From Erythrobacteraceae bacterium (GTDB lineage Bacteria; Pseudomonadota; Alphaproteobacteria; Sphingomonadales; Sphingomonadaceae), in contig JAHEAX010000010.1 of assembly GCA_024642525.1 (NCBI GenBank), positions 1 to 64,000 on the forward strand: a DNA stretch of 64,000 bases. Reading direction: 5' to 3'. The position numbers were made by a program, and so were the translations under genes. The stretch's first letter is position 1; the number at the start of each line of letters is the position of its first letter. Shown one piece after another: positions 45,082 through 54,974 of the stretch. The notes under the pieces were generated by a model that was not told where the DNA came from, searched no databases, and saw only the letters and a list, made by a program, of their open reading frames with translations.

Positions 45082-46932
45082 ATGGAACAACAGGCAATAG
45101 TTATCGCGCTGGTTGGCGTGCTGGGCATCGGGGCCCAATGGTTTGCCTGGCGCACGGGCCTGCCCGCAATTGTGCTGATGCTGGCGGCAGGTTTCATTGC
45201 CGGCCCTGCGCTCGGTCTTATCAATCCTGAACTCGCCTTTGGCGAGATGCTGGAACCGATGGTGGCAATCGGTGTGGCCCTCATCCTGTTCGAAGGTGGC
45301 CTCAGCCTCGATTTCCGCGAATTGCGCCATGCAGGCGACGGTGTGTCGAGGCTGGTCGTATTCGGCGTTCCGCTTGGTTGGGCGTTCGGAACACTCGCCT
45401 GCTTCTACATCGCGGGACTGAACTGGCCGGTTGCGGTGCTGTTTGGCGGGATTCTGGTCGTGACTGGCCCGACGGTGGTCCTGCCGTTGCTGCGCCAGTC
45501 GAGCGTGCAGACAAGGCCCTCGGCAATCCTGAAATGGGAATCAATCGTCAACGACCCTTTCGGCGCATTATGTGCTGTGATCGCCTATGAATATTTCCGG
45601 CTGTCGGGCGATGGCGCGACCATGTTCGAAGTCGTTCCGCCCATGCTTATCGCGGCGGGCCTTGCCGGCCTGCTGGGTTATGGCGCGGCTGCCATTATTG
45701 CGTGGGCTTTCCCGCGCGGCGCTGTTCCTGAATATCTCAAGGTGCCCGTCCTGCTCACGACGGTTATCGGTGTTTTTGTACTGTCCAACAAGATTGAACA
45801 CGAAGCCGGACTGATTGCGGTTACGGTGATGGGTATTGCCCTTGCCAACATGAACGTATCGAGCCTGCGGAGCATCCATCCGTTCAAACAGAACATCGCG
45901 GTGCTGCTGGTTTCGGGCATTTTCATCCTGCTGTCCGCATCGCTCGATTTTTCGCAGCTGACTTATCTCAACTGGCGATTTGGCCTTTTTCTGCTGGCAC
46001 TGCTGTTCATCGTGCGTCCAGCGACCATTCTGCTCAGCCTCGCATTCAGTTCGGTGCCGTGGAACGAGCGGCTGTTCCTTGCATGGATTGCGCCGCGCGG
46101 GATCGTGCTGGTTGCAATCTCCGGCCTGTTCGCCCTGCGCCTGACCGATCTTGGCTATGCTGATGGCAATGTTCTCATCGGGCTCAGCTTCGCGGTGGTT
46201 GTGGTCACCATCGTCGCCCACGGCTTTACCATTGATCTGGTCGCGCGCTGGCTGAAGGTGAAGGGCGAGACACGGCCAGGCCTGCTCATTGTCGGCAGCA
46301 CGCCATGGACAATCGATCTCGCGAGCCAGCTGCAGAAACTGAAGACCCCGGTGATGGTGGTCGATTCAAGCTGGCAGAGGCTTGCGCCTGCCCGTCAGAA
46401 AGGCCTGCCGTTCTACCACGGCGAAATCTTGAACGAGGCAACCGAGCACAACCTCGATCTGACCCCGTTCCATGTGCTGGTCGCAGCCACCGAGAACGAG
46501 GCTTATAATGCGCTGGTCTGCAACGAGTTCGCCTATGAAATCGGCCGTGATGCAGTGTACCAGCTGGGTGAAGCGGGCGACCATGACGACCATCGCAAGC
46601 TGCCTGATTCCCTGCGCGGACGCGCCCTGTTCCAGTCGGGTTTCGGGGTGGAAGACGTGAACGAAAGGCAGGCGCAGGGCTGGGTCTTCAGGCAGACCAA
46701 GCTTTCCGACGAATTCGATTTTGAAGATGCGCAGGAAAAGCTGCCTGAATCGACCCATATGCTGCTGCTGGTCCGCGAAACGGGACGGATGCGTTTCTTT
46801 ACCCACGCATCGCGCCCGGAACCCAGGGCTGGCGACACCATAATTTCATTCTCACCCCCGAAAAAGTTGACGGTCGAAGAAGCGGTCGCGAAGAATGCGG
46901 GGAAACGGGGGCTGAAGCCCCAATCGGCATGA
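45082..46932 (+). CDS. CPA1-family cation:proton antiporter with C-terminal RCK-like domain
   Basis: 616 residues from ATG 45082. About twelve membrane helices (residues 5-410) carry NhaP-type features: VAIGVALILFEGGLSLDFRE, ILVVTGPTVVLPLLRQSSV, and WESIVNDPFGALCAVIAYEY with the ND pair typical of CPA1 transport sites. The C-terminal part (about 415-600) looks like a TrkA-N/RCK regulatory domain: GLLIVGSTPWTIDLASQLQK and FHVLVAATENEAYNALVCNE. It probably exchanges Na+ or K+ for H+ under nucleotide or ion control. The stop overlaps the start of an OmpA-type gene. Confidence 0.92.
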   Translation: MEQQAIVIALVGVLGIGAQWFAWRTGLPAIVLMLAAGFIAGPALGLINPELAFGEMLEPMVAIGVALILFEGGLSLDFRELRHAGDGVSRLVVFGVPLGWAFGTLACFYIAGLNWPVAVLFGGILVVTGPTVVLPLLRQSSVQTRPSAILKWESIVNDPFGALCAVIAYEYFRLSGDGATMFEVVPPMLIAAGLAGLLGYGAAAIIAWAFPRGAVPEYLKVPVLLTTVIGVFVLSNKIEHEAGLIAVTVMGIALANMNVSSLRSIHPFKQNIAVLLVSGIFILLSASLDFSQLTYLNWRFGLFLLALLFIVRPATILLSLAFSSVPWNERLFLAWIAPRGIVLVAISGLFALRLTDLGYADGNVLIGLSFAVVVVTIVAHGFTIDLVARWLKVKGETRPGLLIVGSTPWTIDLASQLQKLKTPVMVVDSSWQRLAPARQKGLPFYHGEILNEATEHNLDLTPFHVLVAATENEAYNALVCNEFAYEIGRDAVYQLGEAGDHDDHRKLPDSLRGRALFQSGFGVEDVNERQAQGWVFRQTKLSDEFDFEDAQEKLPESTHMLLLVRETGRMRFFTHASRPEPRAGDTIISFSPPKKLTVEEAVAKNAGKRGLKPQSA

Positions 46933-47573
46933 CTATGAAGATAAACCGAACCCACCTGCTCATTGGCGCGGCCCTGTCGGCAGCGACCCTTTCAGGATGC
47001 GACCGGAAGCAGCCCGCCCCCGCGCCGGAAAGGCCCGAAGCAGTAGAGACTCCCGAACCTGTGTCGATCTTCCGGCCAGAAGCCGAAGTTGACCGCAAGG
47101 TCGTTCCAATGACGACGCTGGAAAAGACAATTTCCTTTGCCGAAGGCGGCTCGAAGCTGACGGCAGATGCGCAGGCTGAAATCGACAGTATTCTCGCGTC
47201 ACCGCAAATCGAAGCAGGCGGAGGCATCATCCTACGCGGCCACACGGATTCGGCAGGTAATGACGACGCCAACCTCAGGTCATCGCGCAAGCGGGCCGAG
47301 GCAGTGCGCGATTACATGGTGGAAAATGGCGTCGATGAAGCGCGGGTTGAAGTCATCGCGCTGGGTGAAATGCGCCCCGTTGCCCCCAATGCCAATCTTG
47401 ATGGTACGCCTGATGAAGAAGGCCGCGCGGCCAACCGCCGGGTTGATGTGACGGTGGAAGTTCCCGGTCAGACCGAAGCGGAAAAAGCTGCCGCAGACGC
47501 TGCTGAAGAGCGCGAGGCAGACGAGGCAGGCACTCTGGTGGATGCACTGACTGGCAAGACCGCTTCCGAATAA
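46929..47573 (+). CDS. OmpA-family lipoprotein
   Basis: 214 residues. The signal peptide ends in LSAATLSGCDRK (lipobox; Cys about 21). After a Pro/Glu-rich linker, the OmpA peptidoglycan-binding domain spans about 60-180: ISFAEGGSKLTADAQAEIDS, IILRGHTDSAGNDDANLRSS and VEVIALGEMRPVAPN then GRAANRRVDVTVEVPG. The C-terminus is acidic and Ala-rich. The ATG overlaps the antiporter stop (ATGA); ATG 46935 is an alternative. The gene converges with cysQ nine bases away. Confidence 0.9.
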   Translation: MTMKINRTHLLIGAALSAATLSGCDRKQPAPAPERPEAVETPEPVSIFRPEAEVDRKVVPMTTLEKTISFAEGGSKLTADAQAEIDSILASPQIEAGGGIILRGHTDSAGNDDANLRSSRKRAEAVRDYMVENGVDEARVEVIALGEMRPVAPNANLDGTPDEEGRAANRRVDVTVEVPGQTEAEKAAADAAEEREADEAGTLVDALTGKTASE

Positions 47574-47582
47574 TTCTGCCCA

Positions 47583-48368
47583 TCAGGACGCAGCGGCAAT
47601 GTCCTCGACATGGCCCAGCACCCGATCAGCCCAATCCGGCAGGCAGATCAGGAGGTCCGGCAAATAGGTGTCGGCCTGGTTGTAGACCAGCGGCGATCCG
47701 TCAATCCGCGAACAGTGAAGCCCATGCGCCGCCGCCACCGCAACAGGTGCGCAGCTGTCCCATTCAAACTGGCCGCCCGAATGCAGGTAGATTTCCGCCT
47801 GCCCCTGCACGACCGCCATGGCCTTGGCCCCGGCAGACCCCATCGAAACCAGTTCTCCGCCCAGCCTTTCAGCAAGTGTTACCGCTTCATGGGCGGGCCG
47901 TGTCCGGCTGACCACGAGACGCGGCGCGCCTTCGTGACGCGGCCTTTCCATTGGCTGGTCAGACCGGATGACAAGACTGCCGTCGCCAACACCGGGCAGG
48001 CCCACCGCGCCTGTTGTTGCCACCCCGTCAATCGCAAGGCCCACGTGGACAGCCCAATCGGCCCGTTCCTCGCCAAATTCGCGGCTCCCGTCGACAGGAT
48101 CGACAATCCACACGCGTGATTTCTCCAGCCGGTCCTGCGTGTCCTTGCTTTCTTCCGACAACAGCCCGTCATCAGGGCGCAGGTTTCGCAGGGCATGAAC
48201 CAGAAACTGGTTGGCTGTGGCATCGCCCGCATTGCCCAGTGCCTTTACGCCCGAAGCACCGGTGAACATGCCGCTATTGCGCACTTCCAGCAGAATTCGT
48301 CCGGCGCAGCGCGCCAGATGTGCGGCAAGGGCGGCATCGTCCATGAAATCGTCCATCGCAGCGGTCAT
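47583..48368 (-). CDS. cysQ: 3'(2'),5'-bisphosphate nucleotidase CysQ
   Basis: 261 residues, inositol-phosphatase superfamily. It hydrolyses PAP, and possibly PAPS, to AMP, removing an inhibitor made during sulfate activation. Metal-site motifs: DDGLLSEESKDTQDRLEKS, VWIVDPVDGSREFGEERA, and C-terminal GQFEWDSCAPVAVAAAHG. The position at the end of cysD-cysNC, seven bases after cysNC, supports the CysQ assignment over inositol monophosphatase. Confidence 0.93.
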   Translation of the reverse strand: MTAAMDDFMDDAALAAHLARCAGRILLEVRNSGMFTGASGVKALGNAGDATANQFLVHALRNLRPDDGLLSEESKDTQDRLEKSRVWIVDPVDGSREFGEERADWAVHVGLAIDGVATTGAVGLPGVGDGSLVIRSDQPMERPRHEGAPRLVVSRTRPAHEAVTLAERLGGELVSMGSAGAKAMAVVQGQAEIYLHSGGQFEWDSCAPVAVAAAHGLHCSRIDGSPLVYNQADTYLPDLLICLPDWADRVLGHVEDIAAAS

Positions 48369-48375
48369 TGCGCAG

Positions 48376-50346
48376 TCATTTCAGGGGGAGGATCCTCTGG
48401 ATGATATGATCGGCCGCTTCTTCCACGCTCATCTCCACCGTGTTGACGCGAATTTCCGGGTCTTGCGGAGGCTCGTAAGGGCTGTCGATGCCGGTGAAGT
48501 TCTTCAACTGGCCGCTCCGCGCTTTTTTATACAGACCTTTGACATCGCGTGCTTCTGCCACTTCCAGCGGGGTTTCGACATAGATTTCGATGAATTCCGT
48601 GTCGGCAATCATCCCGCGCACCATGTCACGTTCTGCGCGGAAGGGGCTGATGAATGCAGTCAGCACGATCAGGCCGGCATCGCTCATGAGCTTGGCCACT
48701 TCCCCCACGCGCCGGATGTTTTCGATGCGGTCCGCCTCGGTAAAGCCCAAATCCTTGTTAAGGCCGTGCCGCACATTGTCCCCGTCCAGCAGGAAGGTGT
48801 GGCGATTCATCACATTGAGGCGTTTTTCGACCTCGTTTGCGATGGTGGATTTGCCCGATCCCGAAAGACCGGTGAACCACAGCACGCGTGCTTTCTGGTT
48901 CTTGAGCGATGCGTGATCGTCGCGCGTAATTTCGGTTGGCTGCCAATGGACATTCTGCGCGCGCCGCAGGCTGAAATGCAGCAGGCCAGCGCCAACGGTG
49001 GCGTTGGTGATCTTATCCACTAGGATGAACCCGCCCAGCGCACGGCCTTTGTCATAAGGTTCAAAGGTGATGGGCCGGTCGGTGTGGATTTCGGCCACGC
49101 CGATGGAATTCAGCTCCAGCGTCTTGGCCGCCAGCTGCGCCATGGTGTTGACGTTGATTTCGTATTTCGGTTCCTGCACCGTGGCGGTCACTTGCTGTGA
49201 GGCAAGCTTCAGCCAATAGCCGCGGCCCGGTTTCAATGCCTCTTCGCTCATCCACACAAGCGTGGCTTCGAACTGGTCAGATGATTGCGGCGGGTCTTCG
49301 GCAGCGCTGATGACATCGCCCCTGCTGCAATCCACTTCATCGTTCAGCGTCAGGGTTACTGATTGTCCGGCAACGGCCATTTCCAGTTCGCCGTCAAAGG
49401 TCACGATGCTTTTGACGCTGCTTGTCCGGCCAGACGGGACAATGCGGACATTATCGCCCGGCTTCACCGTGCCGCTGGCGATCAGACCTGAAAATCCGCG
49501 AAAATCGAGATTGGGCCGGTTCACCCATTGTACCGGTATCCTGAACGGGCCTTCCTGTGCTGCCACATTCGCCAGTTCGACGTTTTCCAGATGGCCGATC
49601 AGGCTGGGGCCGGAATACCATGGCGTATTGGCCGATGGCGCAGAGGCGATATTGTCGCCCTTGAAGCCTGACAGCGGAATGGCGGTAAAACTTTCAACGC
49701 CGATGCTTTTGGCAAATTCGCCATATTCCGCAACGATCCGGTCAAACACCTGCTGGTCATAACCCACCAGGTCCATCTTGTTGACGGCCAGAACGATATG
49801 CCTGATGCCCAGCAGATGCGCGATGTAGGAATGGCGCCGCGTCTGCACCAGCACGCCTTTGCGGGCATCGATCAGAATGACCGCAAGATCGGCAGTCGAT
49901 GCGCCGGTGACCATGTTGCGGGTATATTGTTCATGCCCCGGCGTATCGGCGACAATGAATTTGCGTTTTTCGGTCGCGAAGAACCGGTAGGCGACATCGA
50001 TGGTGATGCCCTGTTCGCGTTCAGCTGCCAGCCCGTCTACCAGCAGCGCGAAATCAATTTCCTGCCCCTGCGTGCCGACCCGCTTGCTGTCTGCTTCAAG
50101 CGCGGCAAGCTGGTCTTCGAAGATCATCTTGGAATCGTAGAGCAGGCGGCCAATCAGGGTCGACTTGCCATCATCCACGCTGCCGCAGGTGATGAAGCGC
50201 AGCAGGCCCTTGTTCTGGTGCTGGTCCAGATAGGCGTCGATGTCCTCGGCAATCAGCGCATCGGTCTGATAGGCGGAGCCGGAAGTGGTGCCAGGAATAC
50301 CGCTACTGGCGAAATCGCTTTTGCCAAAATCACTTTCGCCAGCCAT
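48376..50346 (-). CDS. cysN: sulfate adenylyltransferase subunit 1 fused to adenylylsulfate kinase (CysNC)
   Basis: 656 residues with two enzymes in one chain. The N-terminal GTPase part (about 45-460) is CysN: P-loop [20 protein letters not shown], then [20 protein letters not shown] and [14 protein letters not shown]. It activates ATP sulfurylase with CysD. The C-terminal part (about 465-656) is APS kinase (CysC): P-loop [40 protein letters not shown], and [14 protein letters not shown]-like sequence. Together they convert sulfate to PAPS. The start shares one base with the cysD stop (TGATG). Confidence 0.97.
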   Translation of the reverse strand: MAGESDFGKSDFASSGIPGTTSGSAYQTDALIAEDIDAYLDQHQNKGLLRFITCGSVDDGKSTLIGRLLYDSKMIFEDQLAALEADSKRVGTQGQEIDFALLVDGLAAEREQGITIDVAYRFFATEKRKFIVADTPGHEQYTRNMVTGASTADLAVILIDARKGVLVQTRRHSYIAHLLGIRHIVLAVNKMDLVGYDQQVFDRIVAEYGEFAKSIGVESFTAIPLSGFKGDNIASAPSANTPWYSGPSLIGHLENVELANVAAQEGPFRIPVQWVNRPNLDFRGFSGLIASGTVKPGDNVRIVPSGRTSSVKSIVTFDGELEMAVAGQSVTLTLNDEVDCSRGDVISAAEDPPQSSDQFEATLVWMSEEALKPGRGYWLKLASQQVTATVQEPKYEINVNTMAQLAAKTLELNSIGVAEIHTDRPITFEPYDKGRALGGFILVDKITNATVGAGLLHFSLRRAQNVHWQPTEITRDDHASLKNQKARVLWFTGLSGSGKSTIANEVEKRLNVMNRHTFLLDGDNVRHGLNKDLGFTEADRIENIRRVGEVAKLMSDAGLIVLTAFISPFRAERDMVRGMIADTEFIEIYVETPLEVAEARDVKGLYKKARSGQLKNFTGIDSPYEPPQDPEIRVNTVEMSVEEAADHIIQRILPLK

Positions 50347-51248
50347 CAGAAATAGCCTTCCTGCTTCTTTTTCTCCATGCCCGCGCCGCCTTCATCCTTG
50401 TCGATGGTGCGGCCCTGCCTTTCGCTGGTGGTGGTCATCAGCATTTCCTGCACCACGGCCGACAAAGTATCCGCCACGCTTTCGACAGCGCCGGTAAGCG
50501 GGTAACAGCCAAGGGTGCGGAAACGGACGGACCGCATCACCGGCTCTTCGCCAGCTTCCAGCGGGAAGCGGTCATCATCCACCATCAGCAACATGCCATC
50601 GCGTTCGACCGTGGGGCGGGGCGCGGCCAGATAGAGCGGCACGATCTCGATATTTTCGGCCATGATGTACTGCCAGATATCCAGTTCCGTCCAATTGCTG
50701 AGCGGGAACACGCGGATGCTTTCGCCCTTGGCCTTGCGCGCATTATACAGGTTCCATACCTCGGGACGCTGGCTCTTCGGGTCCCACCCGTGGCTGGCCG
50801 TGCGGAAGGAGAATATGCGCTCCTTCGCGCGGCTCTTTTCCTCGTCACGGCGCGCGCCGCCAAAGGCTGCGTCAAAGCCATGATGGTTGAGCGCCTGCTT
50901 CAGCCCTTCGGTCTTCCACATATCGGTATGCAGCGCGCCATGATCGAATGGGTTGATGCCGCGTTCGATTGCTTCGGGGTTCTGCCACACCAGCAGGTCC
51001 ATTCCTGCATCGCGTGCTGCCTTTTCGCGCAGGGCATACATATCGCGGAATTTCCACGTGGTATCCACATGCAGCAAAGGGAATGGCGGGGGCGAAGGGT
51101 AGAATGCCTTGCGCGCAAGATGCAGCATCACGGCGCTGTCCTTGCCCACGGAATAGAGCATGACCGGGTTCGTCGCTTCGGCCACCACTTCACGCATGAT
51201 GTGGATGCTTTCGGCTTCAAGCCGTTCGAGGTGGGTCAGGCGGCGCAT
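50346..51248 (-). CDS. cysD: sulfate adenylyltransferase subunit 2
   Basis: 300 residues. CysD is the catalytic ATP sulfurylase subunit, making APS from sulfate and ATP. Features: the PP-loop-like [60 protein letters not shown]; and [20 protein letters not shown]. It is the first gene of the sulfate activation operon. Upstream lie two direct copies of CAGCTAG (51285-51305), possible operator sites. Confidence 0.97.
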   Translation of the reverse strand: MRRLTHLERLEAESIHIMREVVAEATNPVMLYSVGKDSAVMLHLARKAFYPSPPPFPLLHVDTTWKFRDMYALREKAARDAGMDLLVWQNPEAIERGINPFDHGALHTDMWKTEGLKQALNHHGFDAAFGGARRDEEKSRAKERIFSFRTASHGWDPKSQRPEVWNLYNARKAKGESIRVFPLSNWTELDIWQYIMAENIEIVPLYLAAPRPTVERDGMLLMVDDDRFPLEAGEEPVMRSVRFRTLGCYPLTGAVESVADTLSAVVQEMLMTTTSERQGRTIDKDEGGAGMEKKKQEGYF

Positions 51249-51284
51249 TGTTTTCCGGATCGTTGAATGTTCGTCCTGCCAAGG

Positions 51285-51305
51285 CAGCTAGTCAATGACA
51301 GCTAG
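51285..51305 (-). repeat. Direct repeat upstream of cysD
   Basis: CAGCTAG occurs at 51285-51291 and 51299-51305, 14 bases apart, 37-57 bases upstream of the cysD start. The spacing is close to one and a third helical turns. It could be an operator for a sulfur regulator. Confidence 0.35.
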
Positions 51306-51452
51306 GCAATATGCGTTCTTCATCAAACCTAGAATTGCTATTCGCGCACGAAGCGTAATGCCGCCTGACCCGGGACACGCCCGAAGCGGCAAGCGGTTTG
51401 AAAACCGGTGGTTGACGAACCTGCGCAGATGGTGGCAATCGGCAGCCATTGC

Positions 51453-51481
51453 TTGCAAGGCCGGTAATTGGTCCCTATCGG
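51453..51481 (+). promoter_or_regulatory. Possible promoter of tRNA-Gly
   Basis: TTGCAA (51453-51458), a 17-base spacer and TATCGG (51476-51481). The expected start lies about seven bases before the mature tRNA 5' end, a common arrangement for tRNA genes. Confidence 0.45.
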
Positions 51482-51494
51482 GCAATTCGCGAGA

Positions 51495-51568
51495 GCGGGT
51501 ATAGCTTAGTGGTAAAGCCCTAGCCTTCCAAGCTAGTTATGCGGGTTCGATTCCCGCTACCCGCTCCA
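51495..51568 (+). tRNA. tRNA-Gly (TCC)
   Basis: A complete cloverleaf. Acceptor GCGGGTA / TACCCGC, D arm GCTT-AGTGGTA-AAGC, anticodon stem CTAGC / GCTAG with loop CTTCCAA and anticodon TCC (reading GGA/GGG), T arm GCGGG-TTCGATT-CCCGC, discriminator T565 and encoded CCA. Confidence 0.97.
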
Positions 51569-51751
51569 AACTCCCTCATTCCGGACCCATCGCTGCATGG
51601 TATTGCCAGCGGGCGGGGCCCGATGCCAGCCGCCGGCATCCACTTTCCTGCCGGGCGATAAAATCCCCAGAATCATGTATAAGGTAGCCAGGGCGCGTTT
51701 GTGACGAGGGCGTGTGCCCATGCTGCACTGCGACGGGAAGGGGTTTCCGCG

Positions 51752-52054
51752 ATGGAAAAATGGGGTTTGGTTTTCGGTGGGCTGGTGATTGGCCTGCTGG
51801 TTGGCGGGCTTGGCGGCACATTGCTGGGCGGAGGGGCGATGATGGGCGCCGGCGCTGCATCCGGCCTGTCCATCGGCGTTTGCTCAACCGTGCAGGCTGC
51901 GCAGCAGCTGGAACTGCTGACACCCCAGCAGGTGGATGATGTCCTCCATCAGGCAGCGCATAACATCAGCGGCAATGCGGCCATCCCTGACGAACAGAAG
52001 CTGGTCGGCAGCGCCGCGGCCTGTGATGAATTGATGGCCAAGCTGGCGAAATAG
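51752..52054 (+). CDS. hypothetical membrane-anchored protein
   Basis: 100 residues from ATG 51752, family not recognised. One glycine-rich N-terminal helix (about 5-42: GLVFGGLVIGLLVGGLGGTL followed by LGGGAMMGAGAASG) resembles a glycine-zipper membrane segment or an uncleaved signal. A soluble part of about 55 residues follows, with two cysteines (SIGVCSTVQ, GSAAACDELM). The C-terminal part is helical (TPQQVDDVLHQAAHN). It stands between tRNA-Gly and a convergent small membrane protein gene. Confidence 0.75.
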   Translation: MEKWGLVFGGLVIGLLVGGLGGTLLGGGAMMGAGAASGLSIGVCSTVQAAQQLELLTPQQVDDVLHQAAHNISGNAAIPDEQKLVGSAAACDELMAKLAK

Positions 52055-52057
52055 ACG

Positions 52058-52294
52058 CTAGCGTTTCCAGAGCCAGAACAGGATGCCGAGGTTGATGGCG
52101 GGTGCCAGCACAGCTGTCGCCACGCCAGCCAGGCCCAGCTTGTCAGCCAGAAAATTCCACGGCAAACCCAAGGGTATCAGGAACACCCCGGAAAGCGGAT
52201 CTTTCTCCTGCCCGAACAAGCCGAAAATGCCGATCAGGAACAAGGCAAGCGCGATCACATAAAGCGCCAGGAATATCCCCATAACCCATTTCAT
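52058..52294 (-). CDS. small hypothetical membrane protein
   Basis: 78 residues from ATG 52294. Two or three hydrophobic stretches: VMGIFLALYVIALALFLIGI with FGLFGQ, and, after a short polar loop, PLGLPWNFLADKLGL and VATAVLAPAINLGILFWLW. Family not recognised. It converges with the gene before it, leaving three bases between stops. An upstream in-frame ATG (52405) would add residues rich in charged and aromatic amino acids and would enter the promoter area of the divergent gene, so I reject it. Confidence 0.72.
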   Translation of the reverse strand: MKWVMGIFLALYVIALALFLIGIFGLFGQEKDPLSGVFLIPLGLPWNFLADKLGLAGVATAVLAPAINLGILFWLWKR

Positions 52295-52421
52295 AAGCCC
52301 CTCCCTCACAACACTGGTCCGTGGCCGCAGGGTCGCAATTCGCAGGCAGGCGGTCAAAGACTTAATTTGCAAATAGTGACTTGTATGTTTCAAGGGCGGC
52401 AGCAAGTTTCAGGAGGTTGAG

Positions 52422-53000
52422 ATGCGCAAGGCGAGTTCCATACGGGCTAAGGGTTTCAGGCACGGTGCTGCTGCATCCCTTGTGGCCCTGCTTGCGGCCG
52501 CGCCCTTGGCAGTGGCATCGGCGCAGACAGACCATTTAGGCCATGATGCCGCGGCACAAGATAGCGCCCGTGCCGAATGGGATATGATTGCGTTCGAGAC
52601 GAAATTCTGGGGCCGCCCCATGACGTCGTGGCAGCTTGTGCCGACAGGCGGGGGAAGCTGGGTCCAGTCCAAACCGGACGAGGTTTCAGCCGCTGGACCT
52701 GATACGCTGGTGTTCCACGAAATCGAGGTGGGCGAAGACGGCTATCGCAGGATTGCAGAGATTTTCAGTCACCTTCCTGCGACTGCGCCTGATTCCAGCA
52801 CTTGCACCAATTTCATGACTGACCAGCCCTATGGCACAGCCCGTTTTTCGCGAGGCGCGACGACCACTGAAATCGCATGGAATGCAGGCTGTATGGATGA
52901 AGAATATTCGGCGTTTTTGGATACGCTGAAGGCGGCCGACACGCAGATGCGTGAATGGGGTCTTGCCAGCACAATAACGCGGACTGAAAAGGCTAGCTAA
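52422..53000 (+). CDS. hypothetical secreted protein
   Basis: 192 residues. A signal peptide of Sec type (KGFRHGAAASLVALLAAAPL then AVASAQ) is followed by a mature domain of about 155 residues with no recognised family. Two cysteines (PDSSTCTNFMTDQ and WNAGCMDEEY) may form a disulfide. A good AGGAGG ribosome-binding site lies seven bases before the ATG. The conserved-looking mature part (DTLVFHEIEVGEDGYRRIAE) is probably periplasmic. An inverted repeat (53025-53061) lies just downstream. Confidence 0.75.
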   Translation: MRKASSIRAKGFRHGAAASLVALLAAAPLAVASAQTDHLGHDAAAQDSARAEWDMIAFETKFWGRPMTSWQLVPTGGGSWVQSKPDEVSAAGPDTLVFHEIEVGEDGYRRIAEIFSHLPATAPDSSTCTNFMTDQPYGTARFSRGATTTEIAWNAGCMDEEYSAFLDTLKAADTQMREWGLASTITRTEKAS

Positions 53001-53024
53001 GTCATTAGAATTTCGGGATAGAAT

Positions 53025-53061
53025 GTCGGATGCGCCGAACTTTTGTCCGAGCGCATCCGAC
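53025..53061. repeat. Perfect 11-bp inverted repeat between a secreted-protein gene and panC
   Basis: GTCGGATGCGC (53025-53035) and GCGCATCCGAC (53051-53061), separated by 15 bases. It lies between two convergent genes. The stem is strong but has no T-run on either side, so it could be an atypical terminator or a protein-binding site. Confidence 0.5.
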
Positions 53062-53169
53062 GCGACCCGAAAGGCGCGATGCACCCCTCAGACAATGCCT
53101 ATTAGCAGCGTCAACCGGCTTGGCGTGTCCCCTAGTTATGGGTCAACAAAATCAGACTGGCGCGCAATT

Positions 53170-54045
53170 CTATCTGTTCATCCCGGCAGGCGGGTAGACA
53201 GCCATATTATCGATAAGGCGCGTGCCGTCAATTCGTGCTGCGACCAGCAGCCTTGCAGGCGCTTCAACCCGGTTCTCCATTGGCTGAAGGCTGGCTGCAT
53301 CTGCCAGTGCCGCATAGTCGATACTGGCAAAGCCGGCGGCCAGAATGGCGTCGTGCAGCCGAGCAAGCACAGGGGCGATTTCGGCCCCAACTTCAATTGT
53401 CTGAATGGCATCGCGCATGGCGCGCGGCAGGGCTGCTGCAGCCTCCCGGCTGGCCGGTGAAAGGAACCGGTTGCGGCTGCTCATCGCCAAACCGTCAGCT
53501 TCGCGCACCGTGGGTATGCCGATGATCCGGTCTGCATTGGGCGCGTTAAGGTCCAGGTCGCGGGCCATCCGGCGAATCACCGCCAGTTGCTGCCAGTCTT
53601 TTTCCCCGAAACAGGCGATGTCTGGGGCAACCTGATTGAACAGTTTGCACACCACCGTTGCCACCCCGTCAAAATGCCCTGGCCTGCTTGCGCCGCAGAA
53701 ATTCTCGCTCACCCCGGCCACGGTGATGCTGGTCGCATAGCCTTCAGGATACATGGTCTGAGCATCGGGCGCCCACAGAAGATCCACCCCTTCAGCCACC
53801 AGCAAGGCAGAATCTTCAGCCAATTGACGTGGATAGGCATCAAGATCCTCGTTCGGTCCGAACTGGGTCGGGTTGACGAAAATCGATACGGCCACCCGAT
53901 CTGCCCGTGCCTTTGCCTCGCGGACAAGCGTGAGATGGCCTTCATGCAAGGCCCCCATCGTGGGCACCAGCGCGATGGTTTCTCCATTCCGACGGAAAGT
54001 GGAAACGCTATTTCTCAACAAATCGAGCCGGTTGACGGTTTGCAC
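53170..54045 (-). CDS. panC: pantothenate synthetase (pantoate-beta-alanine ligase)
   Basis: 291 residues from GTG 54045. It joins pantoate and beta-alanine using ATP in coenzyme A synthesis. Motifs: [20 protein letters not shown] (HxGH-like), [60 protein letters not shown], and [20 protein letters not shown]. The first in-frame ATG upstream (54252) lies inside the divergent mipZ gene, so the GTG matching the normal N-terminus ([13 protein letters not shown]) is chosen. panB is not nearby. Confidence 0.95.
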   Translation of the reverse strand: MQTVNRLDLLRNSVSTFRRNGETIALVPTMGALHEGHLTLVREAKARADRVAVSIFVNPTQFGPNEDLDAYPRQLAEDSALLVAEGVDLLWAPDAQTMYPEGYATSITVAGVSENFCGASRPGHFDGVATVVCKLFNQVAPDIACFGEKDWQQLAVIRRMARDLDLNAPNADRIIGIPTVREADGLAMSSRNRFLSPASREAAAALPRAMRDAIQTIEVGAEIAPVLARLHDAILAAGFASIDYAALADAASLQPMENRVEAPARLLVAARIDGTRLIDNMAVYPPAGMNR

Positions 54046-54143
54046 GGGGCTGGACCCTCCGATAAGAGCTAGGGACACGCCACCTAGCCGTTGCTGGTGG
54101 GGAAAAACAACCGATCCGATCAATTCAAGGACATCAGCTGCCC

Positions 54144-54968
54144 GTGTCTCATGCAAGCCCCCACCGGATAACTTTCGCCAATGAAAAGGGCGGCACCGGT
54201 AAATCGACCACCGCAGTGCATGTGGCCGTGGCGCTGGCCTATCGCGGGGCAAAAGTTGCGGCGCTGGATCTTGATCCGCGCCAGCGCACTTTCCATCGCT
54301 ATTTCGAGAACCGCGCCGAAACCGAAGCGCGCCGCGGCATTACCCTGCCCAGCGCCAGGGTCGAGGTGTTCAATGGCGAAACGGTCGAGGAATTCGAGGA
54401 CATGGCCCGCCGCGTGGGCGAAGGTGCAGACTTCCTGATCGTGGATACGCCCGGGCGCGACGACCCTTTTGCGCGCCATGCCGCAACCGAGGCAGACACG
54501 CTGGTCACACCGCTGAACGACAGTTTTGTCGATTTTGACTTGATCGGGCAGGTCGATGCAGAAAGCTTCAAGGTGCGCCGCCTCAGCTTCTATGCAGAAC
54601 TGATCTGGGAAACGCGTAAGACCCGCGCGTTGCAGCGGCGGCAGGAAATTGACTGGGTGGTGGTTCGCAACCGCACCGGCCATGTCGAGGCACGCAACAT
54701 GCAGCGTATTGAAAAGGCGCTGAAGGAATTGTCCAAGCGCGCCGGTTTCCGCGTGGCCAAGGGGCTTTCGGAACGCGTGATCTACCGCGAATTGTTCCCC
54801 TCGGGCCTGACCTTGCTGGACAAGGGGCATCTGGGCGAACTGGGCACCAGCCATCTGGTCGCCCGACAGGAAATGCGCAGCCTGCTGGCAGGATTGAACC
54901 TGCCGGACGCAGGGGGCGGCACAGGCGCAGCCAGGCCCGATGTTCCGGCCGGCCGCGCATTGGCCTGA
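54144..54968 (+). CDS. mipZ: division plane positioning ATPase MipZ
   Basis: 274 residues from GTG 54144. MipZ is a ParA-like ATPase that forms a bipolar gradient from ParB at the poles and blocks FtsZ assembly away from midcell in Caulobacter. Visible: deviant Walker [39 protein letters not shown], the aspartate region [40 protein letters not shown], and [20 protein letters not shown]. The C-terminus is a disordered Gly/Ala/Pro tail. It diverges from panC across 98 bases and is followed by a small J-domain gene. Confidence 0.95.
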   Translation: MSHASPHRITFANEKGGTGKSTTAVHVAVALAYRGAKVAALDLDPRQRTFHRYFENRAETEARRGITLPSARVEVFNGETVEEFEDMARRVGEGADFLIVDTPGRDDPFARHAATEADTLVTPLNDSFVDFDLIGQVDAESFKVRRLSFYAELIWETRKTRALQRRQEIDWVVVRNRTGHVEARNMQRIEKALKELSKRAGFRVAKGLSERVIYRELFPSGLTLLDKGHLGELGTSHLVARQEMRSLLAGLNLPDAGGGTGAARPDVPAGRALA

Positions 54969-54974
54969 CAGGTG

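Noticed and set aside
51295-51504. 69-codon plus-strand frame before tRNA-Gly
   Set aside because: It runs into the tRNA and covers its likely promoter; no ribosome-binding site and no homology recognised.
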